DNA of 64,000 bases from Acheta domesticus (taxonomy: Eukaryota; Arthropoda; Insecta; Orthoptera; Gryllidae). This document shows, piece by piece, positions 10,706 through 21,059 of the stretch. The DNA is taken from positions 156,895,527 to 156,959,526 of the forward strand of contig JAHLJT010009436.1 of assembly GCA_031308135.1 (NCBI GenBank), given 5' to 3'. How positions within the stretch are numbered: the stretch's first letter is position 1; each line of letters begins with the position of its first letter. The translations under genes and the position numbers were made by a program. The notes below the pieces were generated by a model that saw only the letters and a list, made by a program, of their open reading frames with translations, was not told where the DNA came from and did not search any database.

Positions 10706-13268
10706 CCAAATAGATTTATTAGAAGAGGTTATGTATCGTTACAGTTCTGAAATCCTATATTTACATTAGGGTTTATTGTTTTTAATAGTATATGTAATAT
10801 TTTGCTTGAATGAAATATTTACAAAACAAATGATGGCATCTAAAACCTTGATCGGCTTTATCTTATCAAATAGCATAACTTTTATTTTTTAGTAAGAGAG
10901 ATGAAGGTCGAATACTGTCGGAAAATAATTCTAGACTACTTCGATCCACAACTCGCGTGATTTCCTCCTTTCAATTTCAGTTGACGCCGGAGCAGTTACA
11001 TGACTTTTGGGCTATGGTTCGAGCATGACTTTTTCCTGCCCCGAACTGTCTTTACTCTTCTAGTGTTACTATTATTTTATAAATCAATTTGAAAATCTTT
11101 TAAAAATCTAAAATAACTGAGTGACCGAATAAGAGAAATTTGAAGTGCAGTGGGTTTTAAATAAAAAGTGAATGCTTAGCTTGGTTTCCTTAGGAGGAAA
11201 TACAAGGCTAGAATAGTTAATGTTCAACTGAAAATGGCATTAACTTGTATGGGTCATTTTCTGTTTGAAATGTGTTTGTTTAAACTTTGTTTGAAGAACA
11301 ACCGTACTTTTTAGAAGACACAAGCAGTCATTAAATGTATCTACATAGTACACGGAAGAATTATATCTAGGGTAATTACGAATTTTTATGGTATAAATTG
11401 TATTATGTAATATGTCGAATCTAATTTATAAAACAGTCGCGATGTCTACTGCAGTGCACAGAAACTTTTCAGGGACAACGGGCGGCGCACCGCGCCGATA
11501 TACAATGTTGACATAACAATTTTTGAACGCATCTTCTCGGGGTTAATGCCAATGTTGAGCTGATTACCAGATCAATTCCAAACGGAAAAATGTGCAAAAC
11601 TGAAGATGTAAAACGGAGGCGTAAACCCCCCAGACAAGTCCGTGTGATATCTACTTTGTACTGACGGACTGCGGCTACAACGCCAGCGTTGCTGCCGCTG
11701 TTAGCAATCAAAAATTTCAATTCAATGGATCTGAAATTAATTGATTTTACGGTCCCCAAAAAGCTGATCTTCCAAAACATTATATTATCAAAATTCTTCA
11801 CCAAAGCCAACCAGAGGTTAGGTATCTCTCACTTGAGTTTGCCATCATGCTAACTTCGCCAATTTGACAATAAAAACATCCTCATAGAGCCAAGAATGCA
11901 AAAGTTTTAAAGAGCACCCGGATAAATATCAGTCAGTGGTTTCGAAATTATTTCATGTTACATTTAGGTATGTAATTTAGATTCACTCTGTATAAGCCCC
12001 GGCATTCTAGACGATTAAATCATTGGTTGGAATGCACTTTCAGACAATATCGATGCGGGGGCGTACCTTCGTACCGTTCTGCGGCGTATTTCACGGCCCT
12101 CTGTTTTCCATCTCGCAGCCCTGTCATCCCAGTATGCGACGACGTGGCGACATTCGGGCGCATAACTCGTTGAACCGTTCGCCGACAAAGCCAGCCTCAC
12201 ATAAAAAAAGCCAAGTCGTTTGGTACGAAACCCATTGTCTTGCCTTTGTTCCAATGCGCAGTTGTTTTCAAACTGCATACATCGCATTATTCGGGAGATA
12301 TTCTTTCACAAACTACCATTATGCGAGTTTGCGCAGTATGACGCAAAGCGTACAATTTCCCCTTTCGGGTTACTCTGTAATCAGAGTGTCTGAAAGTAAC
12401 GTTTTCCTTGTCACGTTATCGTCATTGTGGTATTCTCCATGTGCGGGTATAATGATACATTCTGCATTGTTTTCTTGTGCGAATTAAAATTGTCTGCATC
12501 ATTATCATAAGATTTCAATTAACGCAACACGATTTGTTCTATTTCAACCGTCAGATTACATTAAAAAAAACAGCACCAATCGCGTTCACAAAAAAACCTT
12601 AAAAACTCTTTATGAATATTCCGATATATTTGCTTTGGCAAAAACAATTTCTTGTGTTTCGACAATTTTGTTTTTTAAATACATTTTCCTCGTATAATTT
12701 ACTTCGCTTTAATCAAATTTTATTTATTTTCTCTGTTCAATAAAAAAATAACAAACAATTGGAGCCATTTGTGAGCTATTCTTGATAATCTTCTAGAGGT
12801 TTCATATAAACTAAAATAAAATTGTAAGTTTCAAATTCGTGGAGACACATCAACCACATTGATTAGGACAGGCATGTCAAGGTCGCGGGTACTACGTCTA
12901 GAGAAATTGGCGTGAGATTTAAAAGAAAGGTGGTGTGCAAATGCTACTGAATGGCAGGTACGTCACTGGATACCTCGCTCGTGACAGTCTTTGGGAGAAG
13001 TTACTTGACAATTATTGTCACAAATTTATCTATACGAGTATTAATACTCATTTTATCTTTAAGGCAAAGCAATGATCCATTAAAATGAAATAATACATCA
13101 ATCCAATTTCAAATTCTCAATTGAGAGTAAAATTTAAAAATTAAGTTGAAAGTTCCTTGAGATTGTAATCCTGTTCAACAAGCATGCTTACCTGTTATAA
13201 GCGCTATTCGTCCATAACGAGAATGGTTAACTTACAGTGATTTGTTAATTTATTTTGCATTATTGCTG
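10706..13268. other. AT-rich DNA with one unresolved open frame
   Basis: Mostly AT-rich without recognisable genes. A 90-residue minus-strand frame (12015-12287) lies in locally GC-richer DNA. The same frame, same start and same length occur in copy 2 (41334-41606) despite a pair of offsetting 1-bp indels. I do not recognise the product (central residues YAPECRHVVAYWDDRAARW) and see no clear splice sites. It could be an exon, an old transposon or chance. Confidence 0.4.
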
Positions 13269-13270
13269 AA

Positions 13271-13304
<34 letters not shown>
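13269..13304 (+). repeat. AAAT tetranucleotide microsatellite
   Basis: A run of TAAA units just left of the mariner element. Copy 2 (42589-42612) has three units fewer, so the locus is length-variable. Confidence 0.9.
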
Positions 13305-13305
<1 letters not shown>

Positions 13306-13384
13306 CTGAATGACTTAACAAACACGGCACAAAACGAAAAAAAACATTCAAACATATCCCTCTCACTCAGCAAATATGCTTATA

Positions 13385-14264
13385 CAGAGTGTTTTTTTTA
13401 TCGTTCGCCGAAGATTCCGGCCGCGTCGCCCGGGCAGTCGAGGGCTCATTCGCCCGGCAAACCGCTGACTCAACTCCCGTGCTACCCAAGAATTATCGCT
13501 GCGCCGCTTAACGTATCTTAAAGAAGATGATGAAAGTGATGTCCTTCGGCTCGAATGCATTCTTGGCACCTCCGAAACACATTCTGATTTACCCTTAGAA
13601 GTAAGTCTCGAGGAATGGCTGCGATTTTCTCTTCGAAAGAGCGCCGGAGCTCTTCCTCCGAATGCGGGTTTTCTGATCTTTCAAGTACCCCCACAGGAAA
13701 AAATCACAAGGAAATAGATCAGGTGATCTAGGAGGCCATAACCCACGACTAATTATACGATCGTCACAATAAACATTATTTAAAAGTTCATGGATCGAAC
13801 AGCAGTGTGAGCAGTTGCCGAATCCTGTTGAAAGTAACCATAGTACCTTTCTTCTGGTGTCAATTGTTCGAAGAATAATGCCAATATTTGATGTATGTAA
13901 ACGTCAGCAGTGACGGTGGTGTTGAAAAAAATAGGTTCGATAATTCCTGTGAACTCAACGCACACCACACTCCGATCTTTATGTCGTCAAGTGGTTGTTC
14001 GTCAAGCTCTATTGAAGAGAAAATTGCAGCAATTCCTCGAGACTTACTTCAAAGGGCAAATCAGAATGTGTTTCGAAGGTGCCAAGAATGCATTCGAGCC
14101 GAAGGACACCACTTTCAGCATCATCTTTAAGATACGTTAAGCGGCGCAGCGATAGTTCTCGGATAGCACGGGAGTTGAGTCAGCGGTTTGCCGGGCGAAT
14201 GAGCCCTCGACTGCCCGGGCGACGCGGCCGGAATCTTCGGCGAACGATAAAAAAAAACACCCGG
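13385..14264. mobile_element. Foldback mariner element (copy 1)
   Basis: An 880-bp Tc1/mariner element flanked by TA on both sides (13383-13384 and 14265-14266). Its ends are long inverted repeats of about 255 bp (13385-13640 and 14010-14264), far longer than the usual mariner terminal repeats. Each arm contains the transposon end, a 3' untranslated stretch and the codons for the transposase C-terminus, so the element has two 3' ends facing outward. The central part keeps the catalytic C-terminal half of a transposase on the minus strand. The 5' half, with the DNA-binding domain and first catalytic Asp, is missing. Confidence 0.88.
13600..13990 (-). pseudogene. Mariner transposase, C-terminal fragment (copy 1)
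   Basis: The remnant starts within the region following the first catalytic Asp (GVWC-like motif). It contains FFNTTVTADVYI, QQDSATAHTA with the second catalytic Asp, and WPPRSPDLFPCDFFLWGYLK with the third. There are 34 residues between these two Asp, the spacing of mariner transposases. A 1-bp difference near 13780 breaks the frame relative to copy 2. No N-terminal helix-turn-helix region is present, so no functional transposase can be made. Confidence 0.88.
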
Positions 14265-14265
14265 T

Positions 14266-15455
14266 ATAAGGGAAAAGTTTGTAAGGAAATAAACATCAAA
14301 TAGTATTAAGTAGTATCTAGTAAGTATCTAATCACACTACAATTCTCGTTTACTTGACAGAAAAAATCTGTCAAACATTTGATCGTATGAAGCCACTATT
14401 CACCGCTTCGCGCCGCTCCGCTTGCGTATGTGTACCCCTTTCTGTGTTTGGAGGGGAAATGAGTGCGGAGTGAGGGGAAATTGCCCGTGCCTGAGCTCCC
14501 AGTCAAGTAGCTCGTGCGGGCGCGGTTTGGCATGGTTGGATTAGGGAATGCCCATTCTGGGGAAAATCCTGTGTATTGGGCTGGTGTGGTTCCCAGACTA
14601 GCAAACAGGCAGACTTCTCGAAAAAAAATTATCAAGGAAATATTAGAATCAAAAGCAGCCAATAGCCATCGGCAATTTCACCACCTTCTCTGTGTCGAAA
14701 ACACTACCTTACAGTAATGCGGTTCCGTAAATGCCGCTGCTAGAACACCCCAGTCGACGAAGTTTCAATAGCATTCTCCAAACTACATACGATTATTGTA
14801 AATATTAGAGGAGAACGATATTACAATAATTCGACACAAACTCATAAATTACTCTTGAAAGTAGGCATGATATCACAATAGGACAGTATGAGTGTAATCT
14901 AAAGGTCACTCATAAACCCGACTTAAAATAAATAATTCCTTCAGAAGGGTAGTAAGAAAACGGAGCCCATGATGGTATACAATGCTTACAGTCGCTACCA
15001 TGAATGGTCGGACAGATTACAATCCTTACGGCCTTAACTACAAAAAAGCACTGCACTTTTTAACATCTTTCCACATAACACAAATCTTTCCACTAATTTA
15101 TCTAATAATAAACATCAGTAACTCTTGTCAACATCAGTATTTTTTCCAGAACTACAAATGTTCACAACTACTCTTATATCTAACTTTGCACTCCTATTAT
15201 TCCCAACAACGATTGTAATCGGCGTCGTTGTTTTTTTTGTTTTTTTTGCAGGAAGCAATAAATCGTGCAGAGACATAGCAGCCCCACGCATTTCCTTGTT
15301 CTAGAAACACAGATCAGTGTTAGTGCATTTATCTCCGCTAATACGCGCAATATCGTAAATATGTCACAAGAGTTCGCAAGTGCTTTTAAATGTCACGTTC
15401 GGTGACAGTAGGAAACTATAAATCCTTCCCTTTACAAAAAACCATTAACAACCAA
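14266..15455. other. AT-rich DNA, nothing recognised
   Basis: Short open frames only. A moderately GC-rich part at 14400-14600 encodes nothing I recognise. Copy 2 counterpart: 43574-44765. Confidence 0.5.
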
Positions 15456-15458
15456 CTG

Positions 15459-15953
15459 ACATAACGAGTTTCATGTCTGTACGAGAATGTGTAAAGCTAA
15501 GAGAAGATAGAAAAATAATAATTCTTTCGTCCTAACTGAAATATATGAAAAAGAGGCAGAGTCTAAATTAGTCATTTTATTATACAACAGAAATACAGAT
15601 TGGGTTTTCTTGCCCATACAAAATTCCGTGGTCCAAGAGAAGAGTCCATGTCGTAGCAGTGTCACCAAATCTCCGGGAGATATACCAAATCCGGCGCCAG
15701 TCCGTTGCAGCACTTCGTCGAAGTAACAAGTCACTCTTACACAGTCTAGTTGCTCGGCTCACTCCTCATCGCACTCTGCTCGACCCAGAGCCGGGGCGCC
15801 CGTTATAAGGCCTGCCGGCGCAGACTCGCGCTCCTGGCTCGCATGGTCCGCTGGCGCGGCTGTCACTTTGTTGCTTCGTTGCTTCGGAAAAGAGTGCGCA
15901 CCTGCCCGCGCGCGCGCGCCATTTCGAAGGTGGCTGTGTACACAGCACTAACA
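15459..15953 (-). promoter_or_regulatory. LTR-like or promoter-like block, unproven
   Basis: Read on the minus strand, a CpG-rich region carries a TATA-like CCTTATAACGGG (plus 15803-15812). About 230 bp downstream comes the polyadenylation-type TATAATAAAATG (near 15580). This order resembles the U3, R and U5 parts of a retrotransposon LTR, but convincing TG...CA ends with a target-site duplication were not found. A host promoter is the alternative. Copy 2 counterpart: about 44770-45252. Confidence 0.3.
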
Positions 15954-16160
15954 TTGTCTTTTCTTTATGAAAAATAAAGACAAAACTTATTCCAGACGGA
16001 AAACATTTTTTTACACTGGTACTACCTAATCCTTGGAAATTCATTCAATGCTCTTGAAAATAATGTGTTACAGTAATTAAGCAAGGTTTAGTTTACGCGA
16101 GGCGCAGCGCAGGGAGGGGAGTGGCGTGGGGAGGGTAGAGGGACGAGAAGAGGAGCATTG

Positions 16161-16690
16161 ATGATTGATTGTTCGTGATTCCGGGAGCGTCAAATGAGGT
16201 AATTAATCCCGTAAGTGTAGTTCATGTTTTCATCGAGAAGTAGCTGTGATCTTCCCCGCTGGATGTCCACATTCCGGCGCCGACCTACCGTCGGCTAGCG
16301 GGGTTTTCCTCATCCAGGTATCTCCTACCAGCGGGGCAACCGCCACAGCTGGAACAAGCTTTAAGTTCCCGACCGTCTCTGAATGTGTGGTAGTGTAGTG
16401 CACATTAGTGTGTGTGTGTAAGGGGTGAGGATAGGACAAGGGAGAGGAAGGAAAGATCGCGCGCGGACCGTGGCCCTTTTGTTAGAGTTCTGCTCCGGCA
16501 TTTCGCCTGGCGTTGATCTGGAGAAACCACAGAGAACTATACCGATCAGAACAGCCGGCTGCTAGAATTCTCCTCCTGCCAGCGGCTGAATTCGACCTAG
16601 CTGGGAAGGTAGTGTCGAAAATCTTACCGTCGTCGGGACTGGAACCTAGGGCCTCCCGGTCAGAGGGACTGCAGTGACATCAGTTGATGC
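16161..16690 (-). repeat. tRNA-derived SINE, full length, reverse
   Basis: Starts with the tail complement TGATTGATTG and runs through the 3' module (CCCCGCTGGATGTCC, GTCGGCTAGCGGGG), a GTGTGTGTGTAAGGGGTGAGG stretch and the GAATTCTCCTCCTGCCAG block. It ends in the tRNA-like head with the B-box complement GGACTGGAACC near 16647. Copy 2 counterpart: about 45455-45988. Confidence 0.85.
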
Positions 16691-17246
16691 ACTGAAGGAG
16701 AGTTGGCAGGATGTGGGAGACACTACCGGAGAAGGGCAAACAGTAGAAAATCTCCACTTGCAATTCCGAATACATATCTGCTATTTCCAGCTACCAAGAA
16801 TATGTATAATCGGAGAACCATCATAGATGAATATAATGGCAAAAGTAGCGCGTTTAGCAAAACTGAAAACCATTCACTCGTAACTCTCTAGCTATTAATC
16901 TTTCTCTTTTTACCGAATTCACTAACATTATCAACACATAACATTATATGTTGATAAAATTGGTTTTTACAATATGTGTACGCATCACTCTTGATACATA
17001 ACTGCATGTATACTCAGGATGTTGATGATTCCCAACTCATTGTAATGAGAAAGATATAAAAACTTGAAATCGCAATCCAGCATTGATACTATTCCAAAGA
17101 TCTCTGTTGGGATTCGTTCCTTTGTACTTTCTTGACTCCACTGACCGCACTTCATTGTATTCGCCAGCGTATGCTTACAAAGTACTCTGCTTTGCTCAGT
17201 GACAATGGTTTCTGGCGCTTGCACCCTTGACTCTGAGGAGAAAAAA
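16691..17246. other. AT-rich DNA, nothing recognised
   Basis: No gene or recognised repeat. It leads into the block found only in copy 1. Confidence 0.5.
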
Positions 17247-17660
17247 AGAACGCGAACAGGTGAAAGGATGAATATTGAAAGCGAAGAGAAATATTTGTAA
17301 AGTGTTACTCGCTTAAACGTGTGTCCCCTTGAGCAGTGCGCCACCCACAAAGGCAAAATAACAACGCACAACACAAGAGAAATAAAACGAAACGGTGGCG
17401 CGACAGAGGCAACGGGTCACGCGGAGGAAATCGAAAGGAAACATCGACCGCCGAACGTAATTGAGCGTGGCGCGGGGCGGGGCGGGGCGGGGCGGGGCGG
17501 GGCGGGCGGGCGGGGCGGGGCGGGGCGGGGCGGGGCGGGGCGGGGCGGGGCGGGGCGGGGCGGGGCGGGGCGGGGCGGGGCGGGGCGGGGCGGGGCGGCG
17601 CGGGGCGGGGCGGGGCGGGGCGGGGCGGGGCGGCGTCCGCCAGCGCCCGCGACCTCACGA
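17247..17660. other. 412-bp block present only in copy 1
   Basis: In copy 2 the sequence jumps from GAGGAGAAAAAA directly to GGAGCTCTCTTTCGCCC (about 46540-46556). Copy 1 has about 412 extra bases between the equivalent points. The block contains about 210 bp of ordinary sequence followed by the GGGGC array. Insertion in copy 1 or deletion in copy 2 cannot be distinguished. Confidence 0.8.
17470..17634 (+). repeat. GGGGC pentamer array
   Basis: About 33 nearly perfect GGGGC units, with a GGGC slip near 17505-17512 and a GGCGC variant near 17597. The G-rich strand has closely spaced runs of four Gs and should be able to form G-quadruplexes. Because the unit is 5 bp and stop-free, all frames are open; the Arg/Gly- or Pro/Ala-rich frames are not genes. 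Confidence 0.95.
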
Positions 17661-17921
17661 GCTCTCTTTCGCCCCCACAAGGAGCCTTTTTACTTTCCCG
17701 TATACGTAAGTATATACGGAACGTAGTAAAGGGAAAGTTACGTAATGCTGCACGAAAAAAATGGCGGATTTTCGGTAGAAAAAATTCATTGCCGCGCCTT
17801 GATAACTAAAATGTGGATAAATCCAGTTGCTAAATTAAGAAAACAAATCCTTTAACACCTGGTGAAGCCAAAATCCCTCTTTTGTGGATCCTTGATAACA
17901 GAAAACCAATTGAAAGGAAAA

Positions 17922-17995
17922 CGTCCGTCTGTTCGTCCGTCCGTCCGTCTGTCCGTTGGTCCGTCCGTCCGTCCGTCCGTCTGTCCGTCAGTCTG
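17922..17995 (+). repeat. CCGT tetranucleotide array
   Basis: Imperfect CCGT units with CTGT and TTCG variants, an integral part of family A. Copy 2 (46808-46895) has more and purer CCGT units. Confidence 0.9.
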
Positions 17996-18653
17996 TGAAT
18001 ACTACTCTCACCTATACCATACGTAAGAATTTTTCAAATTGAAGAAACTCCTGTCAATCTGCCTCAAGTTGAAGCTTTGAGATTTTGAAAAAATATACTG
18101 TAAAATTTGGGGGTACTTTATATGAAGCTCTCGGACATTTTCAAAATTTTCTCAAAAATGGCTCCAAATTGTTTCTCAAATTTCTTGTAAGAATAGAGTA
18201 AAATACACTTATAAAGCTGTATAGGTGCATAGGTCAGATTTTCAATGTTAACTCTAAATTTTCGAAAATTGCTAAAGTTTGAATTTTTCAACGTCTTCCA
18301 ACAACTACAAAATTAAAGATACAGATGTATTCTTCCAATAAAATTTGTTCTCCATAGTGAGTCCTTCCATTAAGGTCATGCACATTTGTTTTTGAAAATT
18401 GTAGGAGGTTTCGCGCAACATATTAAAAAACACATTAAAACATTAAACAAATACCAAAACCAGAAATTCTCAAAAACGGCTCCAAATTTCTTCCATAACT
18501 TTTCAATCAGGAGAGTTCCTAATGAACTCTATGAAATGACATAAGCGCCATACTGCTCTATTCTTTTGCTCTTTTCAAAAATTACAAAAATGAAATTTTT
18601 TGACTTGCCTCTCACGTCGTTAATATTTACATTAGCGAAAATTTGTTCACTTT

Positions 18654-18677
18654 ATATATATATATATATATATATAT
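18654..18677 (+). repeat. TA microsatellite, left of solo LTR
   Basis: Pure TA repeat immediately before TGTGATATACC. A similar TA run continues after the insertion (19849-19892). Confidence 0.9.
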
Positions 18678-19846
18678 TGTGATATACCAAAATATATAAT
18701 ATTTTGTTAATAATATTGGCTGTAAATGGGGTGGACAAAAGGGTATGCAAATGGCGATATACAGCCTTAGCAACGCCGGCGCAGTGGTTGGCAAGGTCAA
18801 CAAACTGCATTCAGACCTTGAAGAGATGGGGGCGCTGGCTAGATAGACAAATAAAATAATGTGTGATTGGTCTGAAAAGGAATGACTGTCGAAGGCGTGG
18901 CTACTTGGTTTTAATAAGAGATGAATGGATTGGCTAAGGGAGAATAGACTGTCTAATTTTGTCGTTTTGTTTTAAAAAAAGAGGAACGAAGGACGGATAC
19001 CGAAGCGTTGAGGGCGAAAGAACAGGGAGAACTGGACATTCTGATAGTGGTCGTCGAGTAGTAAAGATCGCTCGCGAGATCAACATTAGTGAAGTAGGAC
19101 TTGTAAGTTTCGAGTGAGACTCAATAGTTTTCCGGAATCTGGAAGTTGATGTGCAACGGGAAGTTTGATTAGGACTTTGAAAGTTTTATATATATTGCGG
19201 TTTTGGACTTTAATATTTTACCACTAGTTGGGGAAGACTAAGAACTCTGAATACCAATTAAGAACCGGTAGATATTCTAGTCAGTGAAGGCTGGATGCGT
19301 CGGCAACGTCGCAAGATTAGAAGAGAGAAGCGGAACTTGGGATCGCCTACATTCAAGTGAGAAGAGACTGCGGGGCGTCGGCGACCAAGACGGTAAATAA
19401 GACTGCAGTACAAACGATATATATTTTAAAACGAGGTCATGACCTAAGGAGAAGACAATTGTTAATAGTGTAAATAAATTGTTGAATTTTTTTTCTTTTG
19501 GAAATGAAAAGATTTTCATTTAGTCAATCAAAATTGTTAAATTGTTAGAAATAGATAATTATTCCCTTTCAGATTCCTCGCCATACTGTACAGTTGGCAG
19601 ATCAAGTAATCGGCTATCTAGGCGATAGCGATTATCCATAACGGGACCCATTGACCCAGCTAGCCGGACATTTATACATTTGTTGAAATTAGCTGTGGAA
19701 GCATTGGTCATTTTTAATTAACGTAACCTGTTCCTGGCGCCCAAAATTTTAATATAAATTCGGAACGGGTCACGATTATAACCATCTTAGATGAATGATG
19801 CCAACGATCTCGTAAGAGTCTATGACGAGACGTTGTTGGTACATTT

Positions 19847-19848
<2 letters not shown>
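18678..19848 (+). mobile_element. Probable solo LTR, only in copy 1
   Basis: This 1171-bp insertion begins TGTGATATACC and ends GGTACATTTCA. The ends therefore have the TG...CA form of LTRs and a short imperfect inverted match. It is flanked by ATAT on both sides, compatible with a 4-bp target-site duplication but ambiguous inside a TA run. A polyadenylation-type AATAAA lies near 19473. Copy 2 has only a short TA-rich stretch at the matching place (about 47510-47535). No coding region, primer-binding site or second LTR is seen. Orientation follows the AATAAA and is tentative. Confidence 0.6.

Positions 19849-19892
<44 letters not shown>
19849..19892 (+). repeat. TA microsatellite, right of solo LTR
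   Basis: Uninterrupted TA run following the CA end of the LTR-like element. Confidence 0.9.
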
Positions 19893-19900
<8 letters not shown>

Positions 19901-20639
19901 TTATATATATACTTAAATGTCAAGGAAAGTTTGCCACAAACTCAACAGTTTTTTGTGGAACGTAGCTCAAAATTCCGTTTCCAGAAACGCTCAAACGCTA
20001 TTTTCTCAAAAATGGCTACAAATTTTTTCTTAAAACTTTTGAAACTGATAGTGTGAATTGTACTCTTTAATATGACGTAAAGTTCAATTCGGAGTATCTT
20101 TTCTTTTTTTCAAAAATTACACAAATGTAATTTTTTTGAAAGATCTCCCACACCCTTAATATACACATTTCAGCAATTTGTAGATAATATTGTATTTGTG
20201 AGTTGATGTACTTTAAAAGAGTTCTAATGATGTTTTTCGAAAACTCAAAAATTATCTGTGAAAAAGAGCTTCAAATTTCGAATTTACAGTAGCGCTTAAA
20301 CGTCATTTTCTTAAATACGATTCCAAGTTTTTCAAAGAAAATTGCCATTTAGGACGAGATTTTACGGTTCTTTAATATTCTTCAATTAATAATTCTGTGC
20401 TACTATTAGGAAAACGACAAATTAATAAAATATCAAAAAATGTAGTGTGGTCGGCGAGAGATGGCAGCAGGCAAGAGTATGTGGAAAGTCTGAATAGCTA
20501 GCCGAGACCAAAGGAAATAGAAAACTAATACGTGAAAGTCTGTGCCATTCTGTAGCAACTGTAGTTTATTTTCAGGAAGGGTTGTAAAAGAATGGTCCGG
20601 TTATGTTAGGTAGATGGAAGAATAAATTATGGGATTGTG

Positions 20640-21025
20640 TGAAAGATTTGCTCTTTTATTGATTTTAGGTTGAAATCTGAGTGGAGCTTTGAGTTTCTGT
20701 CAAAACCATGAGGGCTTTGGTTGCAATGCGGAGGATTCTGTTTTGGAAGACTTGGATCTTTTTTATGTGGAATGCTGCTGAATGACACCAGATCGGGCAT
20801 GGGTAAAGGAGTGGTCGGAGAATGGATTTGTGTAGAAGCACTTTGTTTTGGGGGGCTGAGCATACTTTTACGGTTTCTAATGGGTGGAAGTTGATGAAGT
20901 TTTTGAAGGAGCTTCCTCGCCTGTCTGCGTGGGCCGCTGTGAAGGAAGGCAATGCCAGGCGGCCCATGACGCCTTGGCTTGAGGTGGACGTGCGCGGGAT
21001 GGGTCTTCGCACTGCAACCTTCTCT
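20640..21025 (-). pseudogene. Jockey-like LINE, C-terminal ORF2 remnant (copy 1)
   Basis: On the minus strand, in shifting frames, the remnant reads HKSILRPLLYPCPIWCHSA, then KIQVFQNRILRIATKA, then a SSTQISTN-like segment. This order is the region downstream of the reverse transcriptase core in Jockey-type LINE proteins (typically LLYKTLIRPVLTYASPVWG and LQVVQNKALR). A degraded stretch just upstream (near 20940-21010) may be the preceding YLGV...R part. Frameshifts break it and the polymerase core is absent. Copy 2 counterpart: 49495-49855. Confidence 0.7.
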
Positions 21026-21059
21026 TTGGATTTGCGTTGGGGTTTCGCCACTATTTTTT

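Larger units (their letters stand above)
17687..20567 (+). repeat. Dispersed repeat family A, member 2, interrupted by a solo LTR
   Basis: Same start (TTTTACTTTCCCGTA) and end (TAGCAACTGTAGTTTA) as member 1. The head has inverted ACTTTCCC (17692-17699) and GGGAAAGT (17731-17738). A CCGT/CTGT array follows (17922-17995), then AT-rich sequence with CTCAAAAACGGCTCC blocks. The element is split at 18678-19848 by the LTR-like insertion in a TA-rich stretch. Copy 2 member: 46572-49413, uninterrupted here but carrying the piggyBac-like element nearer its end. Confidence 0.75.

Noticed and set aside
17305..17726. Arg/Gly- and Pro/Ala-rich frames over the pentamer array
   Set aside because: A 5-bp stop-free unit keeps all frames open; no gene evidence.
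17922..17995. CRISPR-like or spacer-repeat array
   Set aside because: Simple CCGT tetranucleotide repeat without spacers, in a eukaryotic transposon.
19733..19746. TGGCGCCCAAAA-type motif as a retrotransposon primer-binding site
   Set aside because: It lies inside the TG...CA bounded insertion and not directly after an LTR end; kept only as an alternative way to place the LTR boundary.
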